Below, one piece after another: positions 35,386 to 45,451 of a stretch of DNA of 64,000 nucleotides. How positions within the stretch are numbered: the first letter of the stretch is position 1; every line of letters begins with the position of its first letter. The position numbers and the translations under genes were made by a program. The notes beneath the pieces are model-generated. The model was given only the letters and a program-made list of their open reading frames with translations, did not search any database and was not told the origin of the DNA. The stretch covers positions 62,001-126,000 of the forward strand of contig CAYMFM010000002.1 in NCBI GenBank assembly GCA_964389685.1, read 5' to 3'. The stretch is from G020353115 sp964389685 (GTDB lineage Bacteria > Bacteroidota > Bacteroidia > Bacteroidales > VadinHA17).

Positions 35386-38073
35386 ATGCGGATTATTAAG
35401 AAAATAATGATTTTTTTGCTTGTCTTCCTGCTGTTTATTCTGGGTGCAGGGGTGATCCTTTCATCGGTTTTTAAAGATGAGATAACCGGATTATTGATCC
35501 GGGAACTGAATAAGAAAATTGTCACTAAGATAGAGGTTGAAGAAGTTAAATTCTCGCTCCTTCGCAAATTTCCCAATGCATCCATTGAGCTCCGGCAGGT
35601 TTTAATTCACCCTCCGGCAGTATTTTACCAGGAAAATAAGCAGGATCCCGGCTATGATACACTGCTCTTTGCCAAACATCTTTTTTTGGAATTCAACGCG
35701 AAAGATATTATTCACAAAGAGTTTCGCATTAAGAGGATTCATGCTGACAGGGGATCACTATACCTGACAGTGAATCGCGCTGGAGTGCCAAATTATCAAT
35801 TCTGGATGACAGATGCTGAAGGGGCTACAGACACGATGAACATAAACCTGCAGAATCTGAAATTTTCAAACCTGCAATTCCAGGTGGTAAACCGGGTAAG
35901 TGATTTTCGTTTTGCCGGCTTTGCTGAATCCATTCGTTTGAAAGGAGATTTTGCCTCCCGTAACTTTCAGTTGCAGGCAGTGGCGAATCCATTTGTACAA
36001 CACCTCTCCCTCCATGGCATACAATACATTACGGACAGGGTATGCCGGATTGACCTTGATATGTCAGTTGATGGAAAGCAATACACCATTGAAAAGGGGA
36101 ATATTGAGGTTTCAGGAATGCCATTTGTAACCAATGGATCTTTCACAACCGGTGAAAGCCGGAAGCTTAATCTGATGGTGAATGGAGAGGATCTGAATCT
36201 TACCTCTGTTATCAAGCTTTTGCCCGCTACCCATAGAGAGCGTTTCAGCAACTATGCCATGACCGGGAATCTTGATTTTGAAGTGGCTCTGAACGGTAAC
36301 TATGGAATAAAAGGACCCCCACTGATCGTGGCACATGGATATCTTGACGGCGCCAGCCTGACTCCCATAAAAGGCAACATAAAAGTTGATAAACTGAAGT
36401 TGTCCGGATATTATTCGAATGGGGTGAAAAGAACCCCTTCCTCAACAAACCTGAAAATTGATGAATTTTCCTGCACTATTGGCAGCAATGAGCTGTCGGG
36501 ATCATTCACCATCCAAAACTTCGAACACCCGGAACTGGAATTGCTCATTACCGGATCCGTGGACCTGTCGGAGATACATCATTTTGTTCAAACGGATTCA
36601 ATCGAGTTCATGACCGGTTCTGTCAGAACCAACCTGCGATTACAAGGTCCGTTGAGAAATTACAAACAGATTACACGTCAGGATATTCAGAACATGAATC
36701 CGGTAGGACAAGCCGTATTGAGAAACGCGGGCATTAAAATAAAGAATGACCCCAAAATCTTTACGGATGTTAATGGTACGTTAATGTTTGGTAAGCACAT
36801 ATGGGTCGATGATCTGGACATGAAGTTTAATGGTAATCGGTTAACACTGCAGGGCAGATTGGGAAATGCCATTCCGTACCTGTTGACAGGAGAAAAACCA
36901 TTGTTGATTGATGCAGATGTTACAGCAGAAGAGTTTATCCTGGACCGGTTTCTATCCAATGCCGGAAACCGGACCGATTCACTGAATAGCCGATTGGGGA
37001 TAAATTTTCCTGAAAACCTTCAAATGAACCTGAGGTTGAATATAGCAGACTATTACCACAGGCAATTTCATGCACAGAACCTCTCCGGAGTTCTCTCCTA
37101 TCAGCCGGGAATCATTGCTCTTCAATCCATCGTTTTTGATACCATGGAAGGCCATGTTTCGGGAGACGGGATGATGGCAAAAGCACCAGACGGCACTTAT
37201 CCGGTGCGCATTCAAAGCAACATAAACGGATTAGATATTCAAAAACTGTTCGCTACCTTTAATAATTTCGGACAGGAATACATTGTGGATGAAAACTTGA
37301 AAGGATCTGCTTCCGGAGAGATTGATTTCTCCGCTACGTGGGACCGAAATGTAACGATCGATAAACAATCCATTGTTGCTGAAAGCCATGTGATCATAAC
37401 CCATGGGGAGTTGATCAATTTTGAACCCATGCTGGGACTTTCCAAGTTTATTGAGGTTGAAGAACTCCAGCACATCCACTTTTCAGAACTTGAAAACGAA
37501 ATCCTGATCAAAGATGAAAAAATCACCATTCCGCAAATGGAGATTCAATCATCAGCCCTGAATATAACACTATCCGGGGTACATGATTTTGAAAACAACA
37601 TTTTGTATAAAACAAAAGTGTTATTATCGGAAATTCTTTTTCGAAAAGCCAAAGACCGAAAGCAGGAAAACGAAGAATTTGGCGTGGTTGAGGATGATGG
37701 GCTGGGAAAGACGAGTCTGTACCTTACCATTACTGGAAAACCGGGAGATATTAAAATTGCATATGACAGAAAAGGAGTTAAGCAGGTTATTTCCGAAAGC
37801 ATTCAGGAGGAGAGAAAAGTACTCCGACAGATGTTGAAGGAGGAGTTTGGTTGGTTTAAAAAGGATACTGCCGGGGTTTCTGACAGTGCCACACAACAGA
37901 AGGATTACCGGTTTACCATCCGTTGGGATGATCGTGATACCGTTATGATAGATACACTGAAGAACGGAACAGCAACAAAACCGGCATTCAGAATTGAGTG
38001 GGATGATGAGGGCCCCGATGTCGATACAACGGGTAAACAAAAGCAGTCAGTTAAGACATCCCGGATGAAATAG
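35386..38073 (+). CDS. AsmA-like membrane-anchored protein
   Basis: The 895-residue protein has one N-terminal membrane helix (about residues 8-27) and then a very long, beta-strand-rich periplasmic region. The segment after the anchor (VEEVKFSLLRKFPNASIELRQVLI) and the C-terminal part (about 620-800) match AsmA-like families. Such proteins are thought to form long hydrophobic grooves bridging the inner and outer membranes for phospholipid movement; this role is inferred from TamB/YhdP/AsmA relatives. The Asp/Thr-rich tail (about 830-895) looks disordered. It is followed after 43 bp by a histidine kinase gene. Confidence 0.85.
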   Translation: MRIIKKIMIFLLVFLLFILGAGVILSSVFKDEITGLLIRELNKKIVTKIEVEEVKFSLLRKFPNASIELRQVLIHPPAVFYQENKQDPGYDTLLFAKHLFLEFNAKDIIHKEFRIKRIHADRGSLYLTVNRAGVPNYQFWMTDAEGATDTMNINLQNLKFSNLQFQVVNRVSDFRFAGFAESIRLKGDFASRNFQLQAVANPFVQHLSLHGIQYITDRVCRIDLDMSVDGKQYTIEKGNIEVSGMPFVTNGSFTTGESRKLNLMVNGEDLNLTSVIKLLPATHRERFSNYAMTGNLDFEVALNGNYGIKGPPLIVAHGYLDGASLTPIKGNIKVDKLKLSGYYSNGVKRTPSSTNLKIDEFSCTIGSNELSGSFTIQNFEHPELELLITGSVDLSEIHHFVQTDSIEFMTGSVRTNLRLQGPLRNYKQITRQDIQNMNPVGQAVLRNAGIKIKNDPKIFTDVNGTLMFGKHIWVDDLDMKFNGNRLTLQGRLGNAIPYLLTGEKPLLIDADVTAEEFILDRFLSNAGNRTDSLNSRLGINFPENLQMNLRLNIADYYHRQFHAQNLSGVLSYQPGIIALQSIVFDTMEGHVSGDGMMAKAPDGTYPVRIQSNINGLDIQKLFATFNNFGQEYIVDENLKGSASGEIDFSATWDRNVTIDKQSIVAESHVIITHGELINFEPMLGLSKFIEVEELQHIHFSELENEILIKDEKITIPQMEIQSSALNITLSGVHDFENNILYKTKVLLSEILFRKAKDRKQENEEFGVVEDDGLGKTSLYLTITGKPGDIKIAYDRKGVKQVISESIQEERKVLRQMLKEEFGWFKKDTAGVSDSATQQKDYRFTIRWDDRDTVMIDTLKNGTATKPAFRIEWDDEGPDVDTTGKQKQSVKTSRMK

Positions 38074-38116
38074 GAGGTCAGATAAGGTGTTATCATATTA
38101 ATTAATACCCATTGTT

Positions 38117-39268
38117 GTGAATATCTATACGCGGAAACAGCGCTGGAAATTCCTCCTCTTTATGGGGGCAATCGTCATTGGTGTCGGGTCATTGTTATAT
38201 ACGCATCGACTGGTATCGGAGTTGAAAGCTGAGGAGAGAGAAAAGGTGGAACTTTGGGCTCAGGCAACGAGGAAATTAATTGAGATAGATATCGAAGAGA
38301 CCGATTTTGGTTTCCTCTTCAAGGTCATTGAAAATAACAATACCGTTCCTGTTATAATGGTTGATTCAGAAGGAGATACCATTTCGACACGGAACCTGGA
38401 TCCCGATAAGCTGAAAAATCCAGAGTACATCCGGAGACAGCTCAAAACGATGGCAGCAGTGCATGAACCAATAGAAATACCCTTATCGGGGGGAGAAAAA
38501 AACTACATCTTTTATCGCGACAGTACCATCCTGACCAAGCTTCTCTATTTTCCATACATTCAACTTGGGGTGATCCTGTTGTTCATTATCGTATCGTATC
38601 TGGCATTTAGTTCATCCCGCAAAGCGGAACAAAACCAGGTCTGGGTAGGCTTATCAAAAGAAACAGCACATCAACTCGGCACACCAACCTCAGCACTGAT
38701 TGCCTGGGTTGAGTTATTAAGGTTGAAAAAACTGGACAGGGAAAACCTGATGGAGTTTGAAAAGGATGTTGGCAGACTGGAAAAAATAACACAACGGTTT
38801 TCTAAAATCGGATCGCATCCCGAAATGGTTAAAACAAACATCGTCCCGGTGATTCAACATGCTGTCGGATACATAAAAAGCAGGTCTTCAGAAAAGGTGC
38901 GTTTTATCCTGAATTTTACAGCGGATAATGAATGGATGGTCCAGTTGAATCCCGAATTGTTTGAATGGGTCATTGAGAACCTTTGCAAGAATGCCGTCGA
39001 TTCCATGAATGGTAAGGGGACCATTGAAGTAACCATGACCGACAACGCGAAGACACTGTATATTGATATAAAAGATCAGGGGAAAGGCATCCCTAAATCG
39101 AGGCATAAAACGATTTTCAAACCCGGATATACCACCAAGGAGAGGGGGTGGGGATTGGGCCTCTCCCTCTCAAAAAGAATCATCGAAATGTATCATGGAG
39201 GAAAGATCTTTGTCCTGCATTCGGAAAGCAACAAGGGGACAACCTTTCGCATTGGATTAAAAAAATAG
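38117..39268 (+). CDS. Membrane sensor histidine kinase
   Basis: The 383-residue kinase has a first membrane helix at about 12-30, a periplasmic loop of about 110 residues, and a second helix at about 146-166. It has an H-box with His185 (ETAHQLGTPTSAL) and a HATPase domain with N-box ENLCKNAVDSM, G1-box DQGKGIP and G2-box GWGLGLSLSKRI. The H-box lacks the usual E after His. It starts with GTG at 38117; the next ATG would remove part of the first helix. No response regulator is encoded nearby, so its partner is elsewhere. It sits between the AsmA-like and U32 genes with short gaps, suggesting one transcript. Confidence 0.92.
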   Translation: MNIYTRKQRWKFLLFMGAIVIGVGSLLYTHRLVSELKAEEREKVELWAQATRKLIEIDIEETDFGFLFKVIENNNTVPVIMVDSEGDTISTRNLDPDKLKNPEYIRRQLKTMAAVHEPIEIPLSGGEKNYIFYRDSTILTKLLYFPYIQLGVILLFIIVSYLAFSSSRKAEQNQVWVGLSKETAHQLGTPTSALIAWVELLRLKKLDRENLMEFEKDVGRLEKITQRFSKIGSHPEMVKTNIVPVIQHAVGYIKSRSSEKVRFILNFTADNEWMVQLNPELFEWVIENLCKNAVDSMNGKGTIEVTMTDNAKTLYIDIKDQGKGIPKSRHKTIFKPGYTTKERGWGLGLSLSKRIIEMYHGGKIFVLHSESNKGTTFRIGLKK

Positions 39269-39283
39269 AGGGAAATCCGCGCG

Positions 39284-40546
39284 GTGAAATATACCAGGAA
39301 AGAGATAGAATTAATGGCTCCGGCCGGCTCGTTTGAATCCCTGATTGCAGCTGTGCAGGGAGGGGCTGATTCCGTCTATTTTGGGGTGGAAAAACTCAAC
39401 ATGAGAGCGAAGTCTTCACGCAATTTTTCCATCCGGGATCTCTCCCGGATTGTATCCATCTGCCGGGAGAATAACCTGAAATCCTACCTTACCCTCAACA
39501 CCATCATGTATGATGAAGACCTTGCCCGGATGCGGAAAATAATCCATACCGTTAAAGATTCCGGAATAACAGCAATCATTGCATCGGATCAGGCGGTGAT
39601 GAATTATGCTTTTGAAGCAGGAGTTGAAGTGCATATTTCCACACAACTGAATATTAGCAATATAGAGGCATTAAAATTCTATACACGGTATGCCGATGTT
39701 GTGGTTTTAGCACGGGAACTCAACCTGGATCAGGTTCATGCTATTTACAATCAAATCGTTGACCAGAAGATAACGGGGCCCGGCGGTGAATTGATCCGGA
39801 TTGAACTGTTTGCACACGGAGCACTTTGTATGGCCATATCCGGAAAATGCTATTTAAGTCTGCATGAGAGTGACCATTCGGCAAACCGCGGAATGTGTTT
39901 GCAAACCTGCAGGAAGGGATACACCGTAACGGAAAAGGAATCGGGTTACCAGCTGGAGATAGAGAATGAATACATCATGTCCCCGAAAGACCTGAATACC
40001 ATAGGATTTTTAGACAAAATACTGGATGCCGGCGTAAGGGTGCTGAAAATAGAGGGGAGAGCAAGACCACCCGAATACGTCAAAACAGTAGCTGCCTGCT
40101 ATGATGAGGCCATTGCATCCTGTATTGACGGAACCTATGGTGAAGTGAAAATCAAAGAATGGAACAAGCGGTTAGCCGAAGTATTCAACCGCGGATTCTG
40201 GGATGGATATTACCTGGGTCAGAGAATGGGAGAGTGGAGCAAGGGTTACGGGTCCCGTGCAACAAAGCGAAAAATCTATATCGGGAAGGGGATGAATTAT
40301 TTCTCGAAGATCGGTGTTGCAGAATTTAAGATTGAGACCGGTTCGGTGCATCTCGGGGATGAGATCCTCATTACCGGACCAACCACCGGAGTCATTGAAA
40401 CCACTGTCCGGGAAATCCGGGTTGATCTGAACAGTGTTGAGAAAGCCAGTAAAGGAGAGAATTGTTCTATCCCGATCGATAGCGTGGTGAGAAGAGCGGA
40501 TAAACTGTATAAAGTGGTGAATGCTAACGAAGTGAAACAGCAATAA
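39284..40546 (+). CDS. U32 family protein (TrhP/RlhA-type RNA hydroxylation)
   Basis: The 420-residue protein has the U32 N-terminal signature ELMAPAGSFESL with GADSVYFG, and the cysteine cluster GKCYLSL...NRGMCLQTCRKGY with three conserved Cys. Although named peptidases, characterised bacterial members (TrhP, RlhA) hydroxylate tRNA wobble uridine or 23S rRNA, so an RNA-modification role is more likely than proteolysis. The length and C-terminal beta-domain fit the YegQ/TrhP-like group. It begins with GTG, 15 bp after the kinase stop, and its stop is 2 bp from that of the convergent unknown gene. Confidence 0.9.
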   Translation: MKYTRKEIELMAPAGSFESLIAAVQGGADSVYFGVEKLNMRAKSSRNFSIRDLSRIVSICRENNLKSYLTLNTIMYDEDLARMRKIIHTVKDSGITAIIASDQAVMNYAFEAGVEVHISTQLNISNIEALKFYTRYADVVVLARELNLDQVHAIYNQIVDQKITGPGGELIRIELFAHGALCMAISGKCYLSLHESDHSANRGMCLQTCRKGYTVTEKESGYQLEIENEYIMSPKDLNTIGFLDKILDAGVRVLKIEGRARPPEYVKTVAACYDEAIASCIDGTYGEVKIKEWNKRLAEVFNRGFWDGYYLGQRMGEWSKGYGSRATKRKIYIGKGMNYFSKIGVAEFKIETGSVHLGDEILITGPTTGVIETTVREIRVDLNSVEKASKGENCSIPIDSVVRRADKLYKVVNANEVKQQ

Positions 40547-40548
40547 CA

Positions 40549-41259
40549 TCAGCGATGATACCGGCGAATTTCATCCAGGTATTTTTCACGGATCAGTTTG
40601 AGTTTGTCGAGACTGCACTCTTTCTCATATATCCTGACCACATCGGTTAGATCATTCCGGTACAACACACCCAGGGCGGCATCGAAATTCCGGTTATCGA
40701 TGTTGTTCTTGATCGAAAAGGTGATCTGTTCAAACAGTTTCCAGTTCAGCTGTGCGGGGATCTCAAGATAATACATCTGGAGGTCAACCAGGTCTTTAAA
40801 GATGCCCTCCTCAATTTCTTTCAATTCAAAGTACTTGTTAATTTTAATGAGTCCTTGTTTATTGTAGTTCCTTTTGCGCATGAATTCAATGCCTTCCGAT
40901 TGGTAGCAGCTCTGGAGTTCCGGAATAAACTGGAAGCTTGGCAGATCTTTTATCCGGATACAACTCAATTTTGAATTAAAGATGTGGAGCACTCCCTGTC
41001 GGGCAGCAAAGCTCTGTTTGAAATATTGCCTGATTTTTTGTGAGATACGCAGAATGTTCTCTTCAATATATTCTTTCTTGGTTACCAGAAAGATGTAGTG
41101 TGGGATCGGTTCGGAAGGAAGATTTTCTCCGTGATATCCGGGAAAGGGTTTGGAAGCTTCCAGGACAAAGGTATTATCCAGGATGTTGGATTCAAGTGTA
41201 TGTAGTTGTTCAACCTTTGTTATTGAACCGAACGTTTCGATGGTAACCTTTTCTGCCAT
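40549..41259 (-). CDS. Unknown 236-aa cytosolic protein
   Basis: I do not recognise a family. The protein is soluble, without signal peptide or membrane helix. The N-terminal half (about 30-130) looks like an alpha/beta unit with IPHYIFLVTKKEYIEENILRIS. The C-terminal half is helical, charged and rich in Lys, Glu and Tyr. Ile/Tyr/Asn content is high, but codon use does not look foreign. I chose the ATG at 41259; an upstream extension would add 20 hydrophobic residues lying within the promoter. It has its own good promoter (41283-41313) and overlaps nothing. Function cannot be inferred from its neighbours. Confidence 0.8.
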   Translation of the reverse strand: MAEKVTIETFGSITKVEQLHTLESNILDNTFVLEASKPFPGYHGENLPSEPIPHYIFLVTKKEYIEENILRISQKIRQYFKQSFAARQGVLHIFNSKLSCIRIKDLPSFQFIPELQSCYQSEGIEFMRKRNYNKQGLIKINKYFELKEIEEGIFKDLVDLQMYYLEIPAQLNWKLFEQITFSIKNNIDNRNFDAALGVLYRNDLTDVVRIYEKECSLDKLKLIREKYLDEIRRYHR

Positions 41260-41282
41260 AATGAACGGATGAATAAGAGCTA

Positions 41283-41313
41283 CAAATGTATAGGAATTTG
41301 GTAAAAATCCAAA
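41283..41313 (-). promoter_or_regulatory. Promoter of the unknown 236-aa gene
   Basis: On the minus strand: TTTG (41313-41310), 19-bp spacer, TACATTTG (41290-41283). Both boxes match TTTG-N19/21-TAnnTTTG. The -7 box is 23 bp from the ATG at 41259. Confidence 0.75.
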
Positions 41314-41364
41314 CCCCATTGTGTGTTGAGGAGGGAACGCTATTGACAGGAGAAGGAGTCTTAC

Positions 41365-42399
41365 TCAGATCAGGTGATGTCTCTCTGCAAAGGCAAGGAT
41401 ACGGTTGGCATTTTCGTCGGGATTATCCCCGTGGAGATGAATCGTATGGACCGTTTGGGCATCCCTTCGGTTCAGTCCGTAGTCATAGGTTTTATCGTAG
41501 TAGGAAAGGCTAAGTTCAATGGCTTTGGTAAATTGTAACCGGTCAATGGCATCGAATGCGATGCGTGCATTTTCTTCGCCCAACCGTTTCCTGATTCGTG
41601 AAACAGCATCTTTTAACTGGTCGGGTGGAAAGGTGGCATATTCTCTTTCCAGTCGTTTTACACGCAAGTCAAAATCCATGTCAATTTTGATCACGGGACT
41701 TCTTTTCATCTGATAAAACAGTTCATCCGGGATAAACACGGATCCGACGGCTTTGCTTTCATCTTCCAGCCAGACTGGAAACGTGGGATCCATGGTCTGC
41801 CATTGGGTAAAGAGGTTGTTCTCAAATTGCTCACCCGTGGGTTGGGTTTCCTGGCCAATGCCCCCGAAGGCAGAGCCTTTGTGATGTGCAATACTTTCGA
41901 GATCAATGGTTTGTTGGCCAAGGGAGTGAAGCCGGTTCAGGATTTCAGTTTTTCCGGATCCTGTAAAACCTCCAAGGATGATCAGTTTCATGGATTTTGT
42001 GAACGACTGCCTGAGATGCCGTCGGTAAGACCGGTAACCCCCTTCAAGGGTTTCGCATTGAATGCCGGAAGCACGAAAAAGCAACGCCATATTTTCGCTG
42101 CGCATGCCACCCCGCCAGCAATGCAGAAGTAGCGAAGATCCCTGTGCAATCTCAAGGGCTTGTTCAACCATCCCAACCATCCTGGGTCGGACAAATTTCA
42201 GTCCCAGTAAAATAGCGCTATCACGGTTTCTCTTTCTGTATTCTATACCAATAGCCGCTCTCTCCTCGTCATTGAACAGGGGGATGTTGAACGCTTCCGG
42301 AATGTGTCCTTTTGCATATTCGGAAGGGGATCGTACGTCTACGACAGGCAACTGGTTCATCCTGTCGAGAAAATCACCGATGGATAGTCTATGCGTCAT
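41365..42399 (-). CDS. mnmH: tRNA 2-selenouridine synthase
   Basis: MnmH (SelU) replaces sulfur in wobble 2-thiouridine of certain tRNAs with selenium via a geranylated intermediate, using selenophosphate. The 344-residue protein has an N-terminal rhodanese domain with active-site Cys94 in HCWRGGMRSEN and a P-loop domain with GGFTGSGKTE at about 141-150, the order seen in the family. I use the ATG at 42399; a TTG at 42435 would add 12 residues without homology. Its presence suggests that the organism makes selenophosphate (SelD), which is not in the window. Confidence 0.95.
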   Translation of the reverse strand: MTHRLSIGDFLDRMNQLPVVDVRSPSEYAKGHIPEAFNIPLFNDEERAAIGIEYRKRNRDSAILLGLKFVRPRMVGMVEQALEIAQGSSLLLHCWRGGMRSENMALLFRASGIQCETLEGGYRSYRRHLRQSFTKSMKLIILGGFTGSGKTEILNRLHSLGQQTIDLESIAHHKGSAFGGIGQETQPTGEQFENNLFTQWQTMDPTFPVWLEDESKAVGSVFIPDELFYQMKRSPVIKIDMDFDLRVKRLEREYATFPPDQLKDAVSRIRKRLGEENARIAFDAIDRLQFTKAIELSLSYYDKTYDYGLNRRDAQTVHTIHLHGDNPDENANRILAFAERHHLI

Positions 42400-42517
42400 A
42401 CAAGTAGGATGGTCGCAGGAGTACGAAGCCTCCAATCAAACGGGAATAATCAATGCTAAGAACAATCAATACCGGGAATCATGGGCAGTCATTATCCATT
42501 GAGAAAATTATCCAAGT

Positions 42518-45364
42518 TTAGTTTGCCGGTTCGGAGAACCACTTGATCAGCACTCTTTTGATTTCGTCAACGCGAATGGGTTTGGGAATGTAATCATCCA
42601 TACCGGCTTTAATCACTTTTTCTCTCGATTCAATATTTGTATCCGCAGTAACAGCAACGATTGGCATATCATACCCCATTTCCCGAACACTTTTTGTTGC
42701 ATCAAAACCATCTTTTTCCGGCATCATGATATCCATGAAAATGATATTAAAGGGTTGTTTTTTCACCTTTTCCACCACATCGTTGCCGTTAACTGCGATG
42801 GAAATTTCAAAGCCAAGGTTTTTGAAAATGCTTTTCGCCACCTTCTGGTTGATGAGGTTATCCTCCGCAACGAGAATTTGCAGTCCTTCCCGAATGGCAA
42901 CCAGACTCGGAATTTCTTCCTCTTCAATCTTTATGTGTATGAAATTATCCTGTATGATGTCAAATATTTCAGATGACTGGAAGGGCTGGATCAGGTAATA
43001 ATCCACGCCTAATTTTTTACTTCGTGCAAAATTTCCTTTTTTATCGTTTGAGCTAAGAATGATCAGTAAAAATTCATTCGTGAGTTTATTTTGGTGCAAC
43101 GTTTGCGCAACCTGGAAGCCATCAAAGGTTGCGTTATCATTGATGATGATCATTTTATAGCTTTCCGATTTATTGGTTGCATTGGATTTGATAACATTAA
43201 TGGTTCTGTCCTGGTAATTGGTAACGTAGGTGGATATCCCGAAGTTCTGCAGTGTTTCCAGGAGGATGTCTTCTTTATGGGTTTTTTCGTTAATGATCAG
43301 CGTTTTAATCTGGTGATATTTTGTTATCTCATCCACGCCAATCTCTTTCCTTATTTTTTCATTTGAAAATACTTCAATGGTAAAACTGAAACGGGATCCG
43401 GGAAATTCAGGATTTGCGGATATTCGTGATGGTGATTCAGCCCATATTTTACCCCCCATTAAATTCACAAGCTGTTTGGAAATGGCTATTCCCAGACCGG
43501 TCCCGCCATATTTTCTGGTTGTGGATCCGTCAGCTTGAGTAAAGGAATCGAACATAGTACCAAGATGCTCTTTTGGGATACCGATGCCTGTATCTTCAAT
43601 ATCAAATTGCAATGTAATGTTTCCGCAATACTCCTCAACGCGTGTAGCCCGCAGGTTCACTTTTCCTTCTTTTGAAAATTTGATGGCATTATCGAGCAGG
43701 TTCGAAAGAACCTGGCGCAACCGGAATGGATCACCGATGATATTGTCCGGAACATCCGGTTCAATATCCATGGTTAACTCGAGTCCTTTATCCTCTGCTT
43801 TTGCCGTAAATAGCTGAAGGGCAAAGGAAATTTCATGTCCAAGCCGGAACGGGATCTCTTCCAGCATCATTTTTCCTGCTTCGATTTTTGAGAAGTCGAG
43901 GATGTCATTAATGATGGAAAGCAGAAGATCTGCGGATTTTCGGATAATGCTTATAAATTCCTGCTGTTCTTTATTTGGTTTATGTTGCGAAAATGCATCC
44001 GCCATTCCAATAATGCCATTGAGCGGAGTACGGATCTCATGGCTCATTTTCGCCAGGAAATCCGATTTGGCTTCATTTGCCAGTGCTTCCTGTTTTCTGG
44101 CTTTTTCTAACGGAGTGACATCGATAAACGCTTCAAGAAGAACCTCCTCACCCTGCAGAACAATGGGAATTTCCCGTTTGTAAATGACAATTTCATCTCC
44201 ATTCTTCTCATAGGTTATGAATTGATTTGCATCAAAAGGAAATCCAAATTTATTCAGATGTAGTAAATTTTTCCCGATAAGGAACCGGTCTGAAATATCT
44301 TTACCAACCAGCTCTTTCTCTCCTTCAAGAGAAAGCATTTCAAGAGCCGTTTTGTTGGCTTTCTGTATCTTTTTATCCTTATCTACTACCAGGACACCAA
44401 TGGGTAATGATTCAAGGATCTGTTTTAACACCAGTTCGGATTCTTTCAGTATTTGCTGTTCGTTTCTATTTTTGAAGATAAAGAATAGTAGAATTAAAAT
44501 GATCAGTGAGATAAACAGCAGGGTTACGATCACAATGATGATGGCATTTTTTGCCACGGCTTTTGCAATAAAATCGGTTTTAAGCGAAAAGACAATACCA
44601 AATTCCATACCCAGGATCGTGGTGGGATAGAATGCAGAAATGATCTCCTGCTCCTCTCCATCCAGGATAATCGCATGCTTGATCGTTCCCTGAAATCCTT
44701 CGAAAAGATCGTCCGTGATTTTGTAAAGATGCGTGACATTTAACTCATCTTTTGTGAGATTATTCGACAGGATCCTGGCTTCTTCACCGAGTTCAATCAA
44801 CCATTGCCACTGGGTGGATCCGAGATGCGATTTTTCAAACACCCAATTGATGTAATTGATGTAATTGATACTCACTTCGATGTTTCCGACAACCCTGTTA
44901 TCCTTGAAAACCGGCAGGTAGTATAAGGTGTTATTATCAACGGTTTCCATTCTTTTCCAGGGTTGCAGTTCCCTTTGATTATGTGATTGATAACTGTCGT
45001 GGATGAATTGATTGTTCTTGTCTTTAACAATACTGAAAACGTTCTTACGGTTGTCATAAATCTGGATCTGGTTAACAAGTTGTTCGTACTTGGAATAGAA
45101 AATCTCAAACTGGCTGATCGTTTTGGTCTGGAGCTCCTTGTTGTCAAATATTCTTACCAGATTGTTGGAGAAGAGAATCTTGTTGGCATCGCTTTGGAAT
45201 TCCTGCTCTGTCTGCTCGATTTCATAGCCACAGATCTGAGTTTGTTTCAGCAGAAAGTCTTTCTGAAAGTCAATTTGTTGATCATAGATATCAAAGTAAT
45301 AGTAGATATTGACCGCCAGGGTAATAACAATCAGCGCTGCTACGGAGAAATATATTTTTTTCAT
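42518..45364 (-). CDS. Hybrid sensor histidine kinase/response regulator
   Basis: The 948-residue protein has an N-terminal membrane helix (about 5-22), a periplasmic sensor of about 245 residues (dCache-like by length and pattern), a second helix (about 272-298), and a PAS domain (about 310-415). A HisKA domain with phospho-acceptor His442 (KMSHEIRTPLNG) and a HATPase domain (about 545-665; GTGLGIAISKQL) follow. A divergent receiver-like region spans about 685-805 and lacks a clear acidic pair. A canonical receiver occupies about 825-945, with Asp878 (FMDIMMPEKDGFD) and NQKVA. No Hpt or output domain is present, so the signal must pass to another protein. The gene stands alone between mnmH and rsgA. 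Confidence 0.94.
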   Translation of the reverse strand: MKKIYFSVAALIVITLAVNIYYYFDIYDQQIDFQKDFLLKQTQICGYEIEQTEQEFQSDANKILFSNNLVRIFDNKELQTKTISQFEIFYSKYEQLVNQIQIYDNRKNVFSIVKDKNNQFIHDSYQSHNQRELQPWKRMETVDNNTLYYLPVFKDNRVVGNIEVSINYINYINWVFEKSHLGSTQWQWLIELGEEARILSNNLTKDELNVTHLYKITDDLFEGFQGTIKHAIILDGEEQEIISAFYPTTILGMEFGIVFSLKTDFIAKAVAKNAIIIVIVTLLFISLIILILLFFIFKNRNEQQILKESELVLKQILESLPIGVLVVDKDKKIQKANKTALEMLSLEGEKELVGKDISDRFLIGKNLLHLNKFGFPFDANQFITYEKNGDEIVIYKREIPIVLQGEEVLLEAFIDVTPLEKARKQEALANEAKSDFLAKMSHEIRTPLNGIIGMADAFSQHKPNKEQQEFISIIRKSADLLLSIINDILDFSKIEAGKMMLEEIPFRLGHEISFALQLFTAKAEDKGLELTMDIEPDVPDNIIGDPFRLRQVLSNLLDNAIKFSKEGKVNLRATRVEEYCGNITLQFDIEDTGIGIPKEHLGTMFDSFTQADGSTTRKYGGTGLGIAISKQLVNLMGGKIWAESPSRISANPEFPGSRFSFTIEVFSNEKIRKEIGVDEITKYHQIKTLIINEKTHKEDILLETLQNFGISTYVTNYQDRTINVIKSNATNKSESYKMIIINDNATFDGFQVAQTLHQNKLTNEFLLIILSSNDKKGNFARSKKLGVDYYLIQPFQSSEIFDIIQDNFIHIKIEEEEIPSLVAIREGLQILVAEDNLINQKVAKSIFKNLGFEISIAVNGNDVVEKVKKQPFNIIFMDIMMPEKDGFDATKSVREMGYDMPIVAVTADTNIESREKVIKAGMDDYIPKPIRVDEIKRVLIKWFSEPAN

Positions 45365-45451
45365 TGAAAAACGTACACACTTAGGTTTTTAAAAATATAA
45401 ATTACCGGACAACTAACGATGGGAAACTTGATTTTTTTTTTATTTTTCTCG

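Noticed and set aside
39284..40546. Collagenase annotation for the U32 protein
   Set aside because: Characterised relatives act in RNA hydroxylation; no protease active site is visible and there is no export signal.
42400..42435. TTG start for mnmH
   Set aside because: The added residues lack homology, and the rhodanese domain begins at the ATG at 42399.
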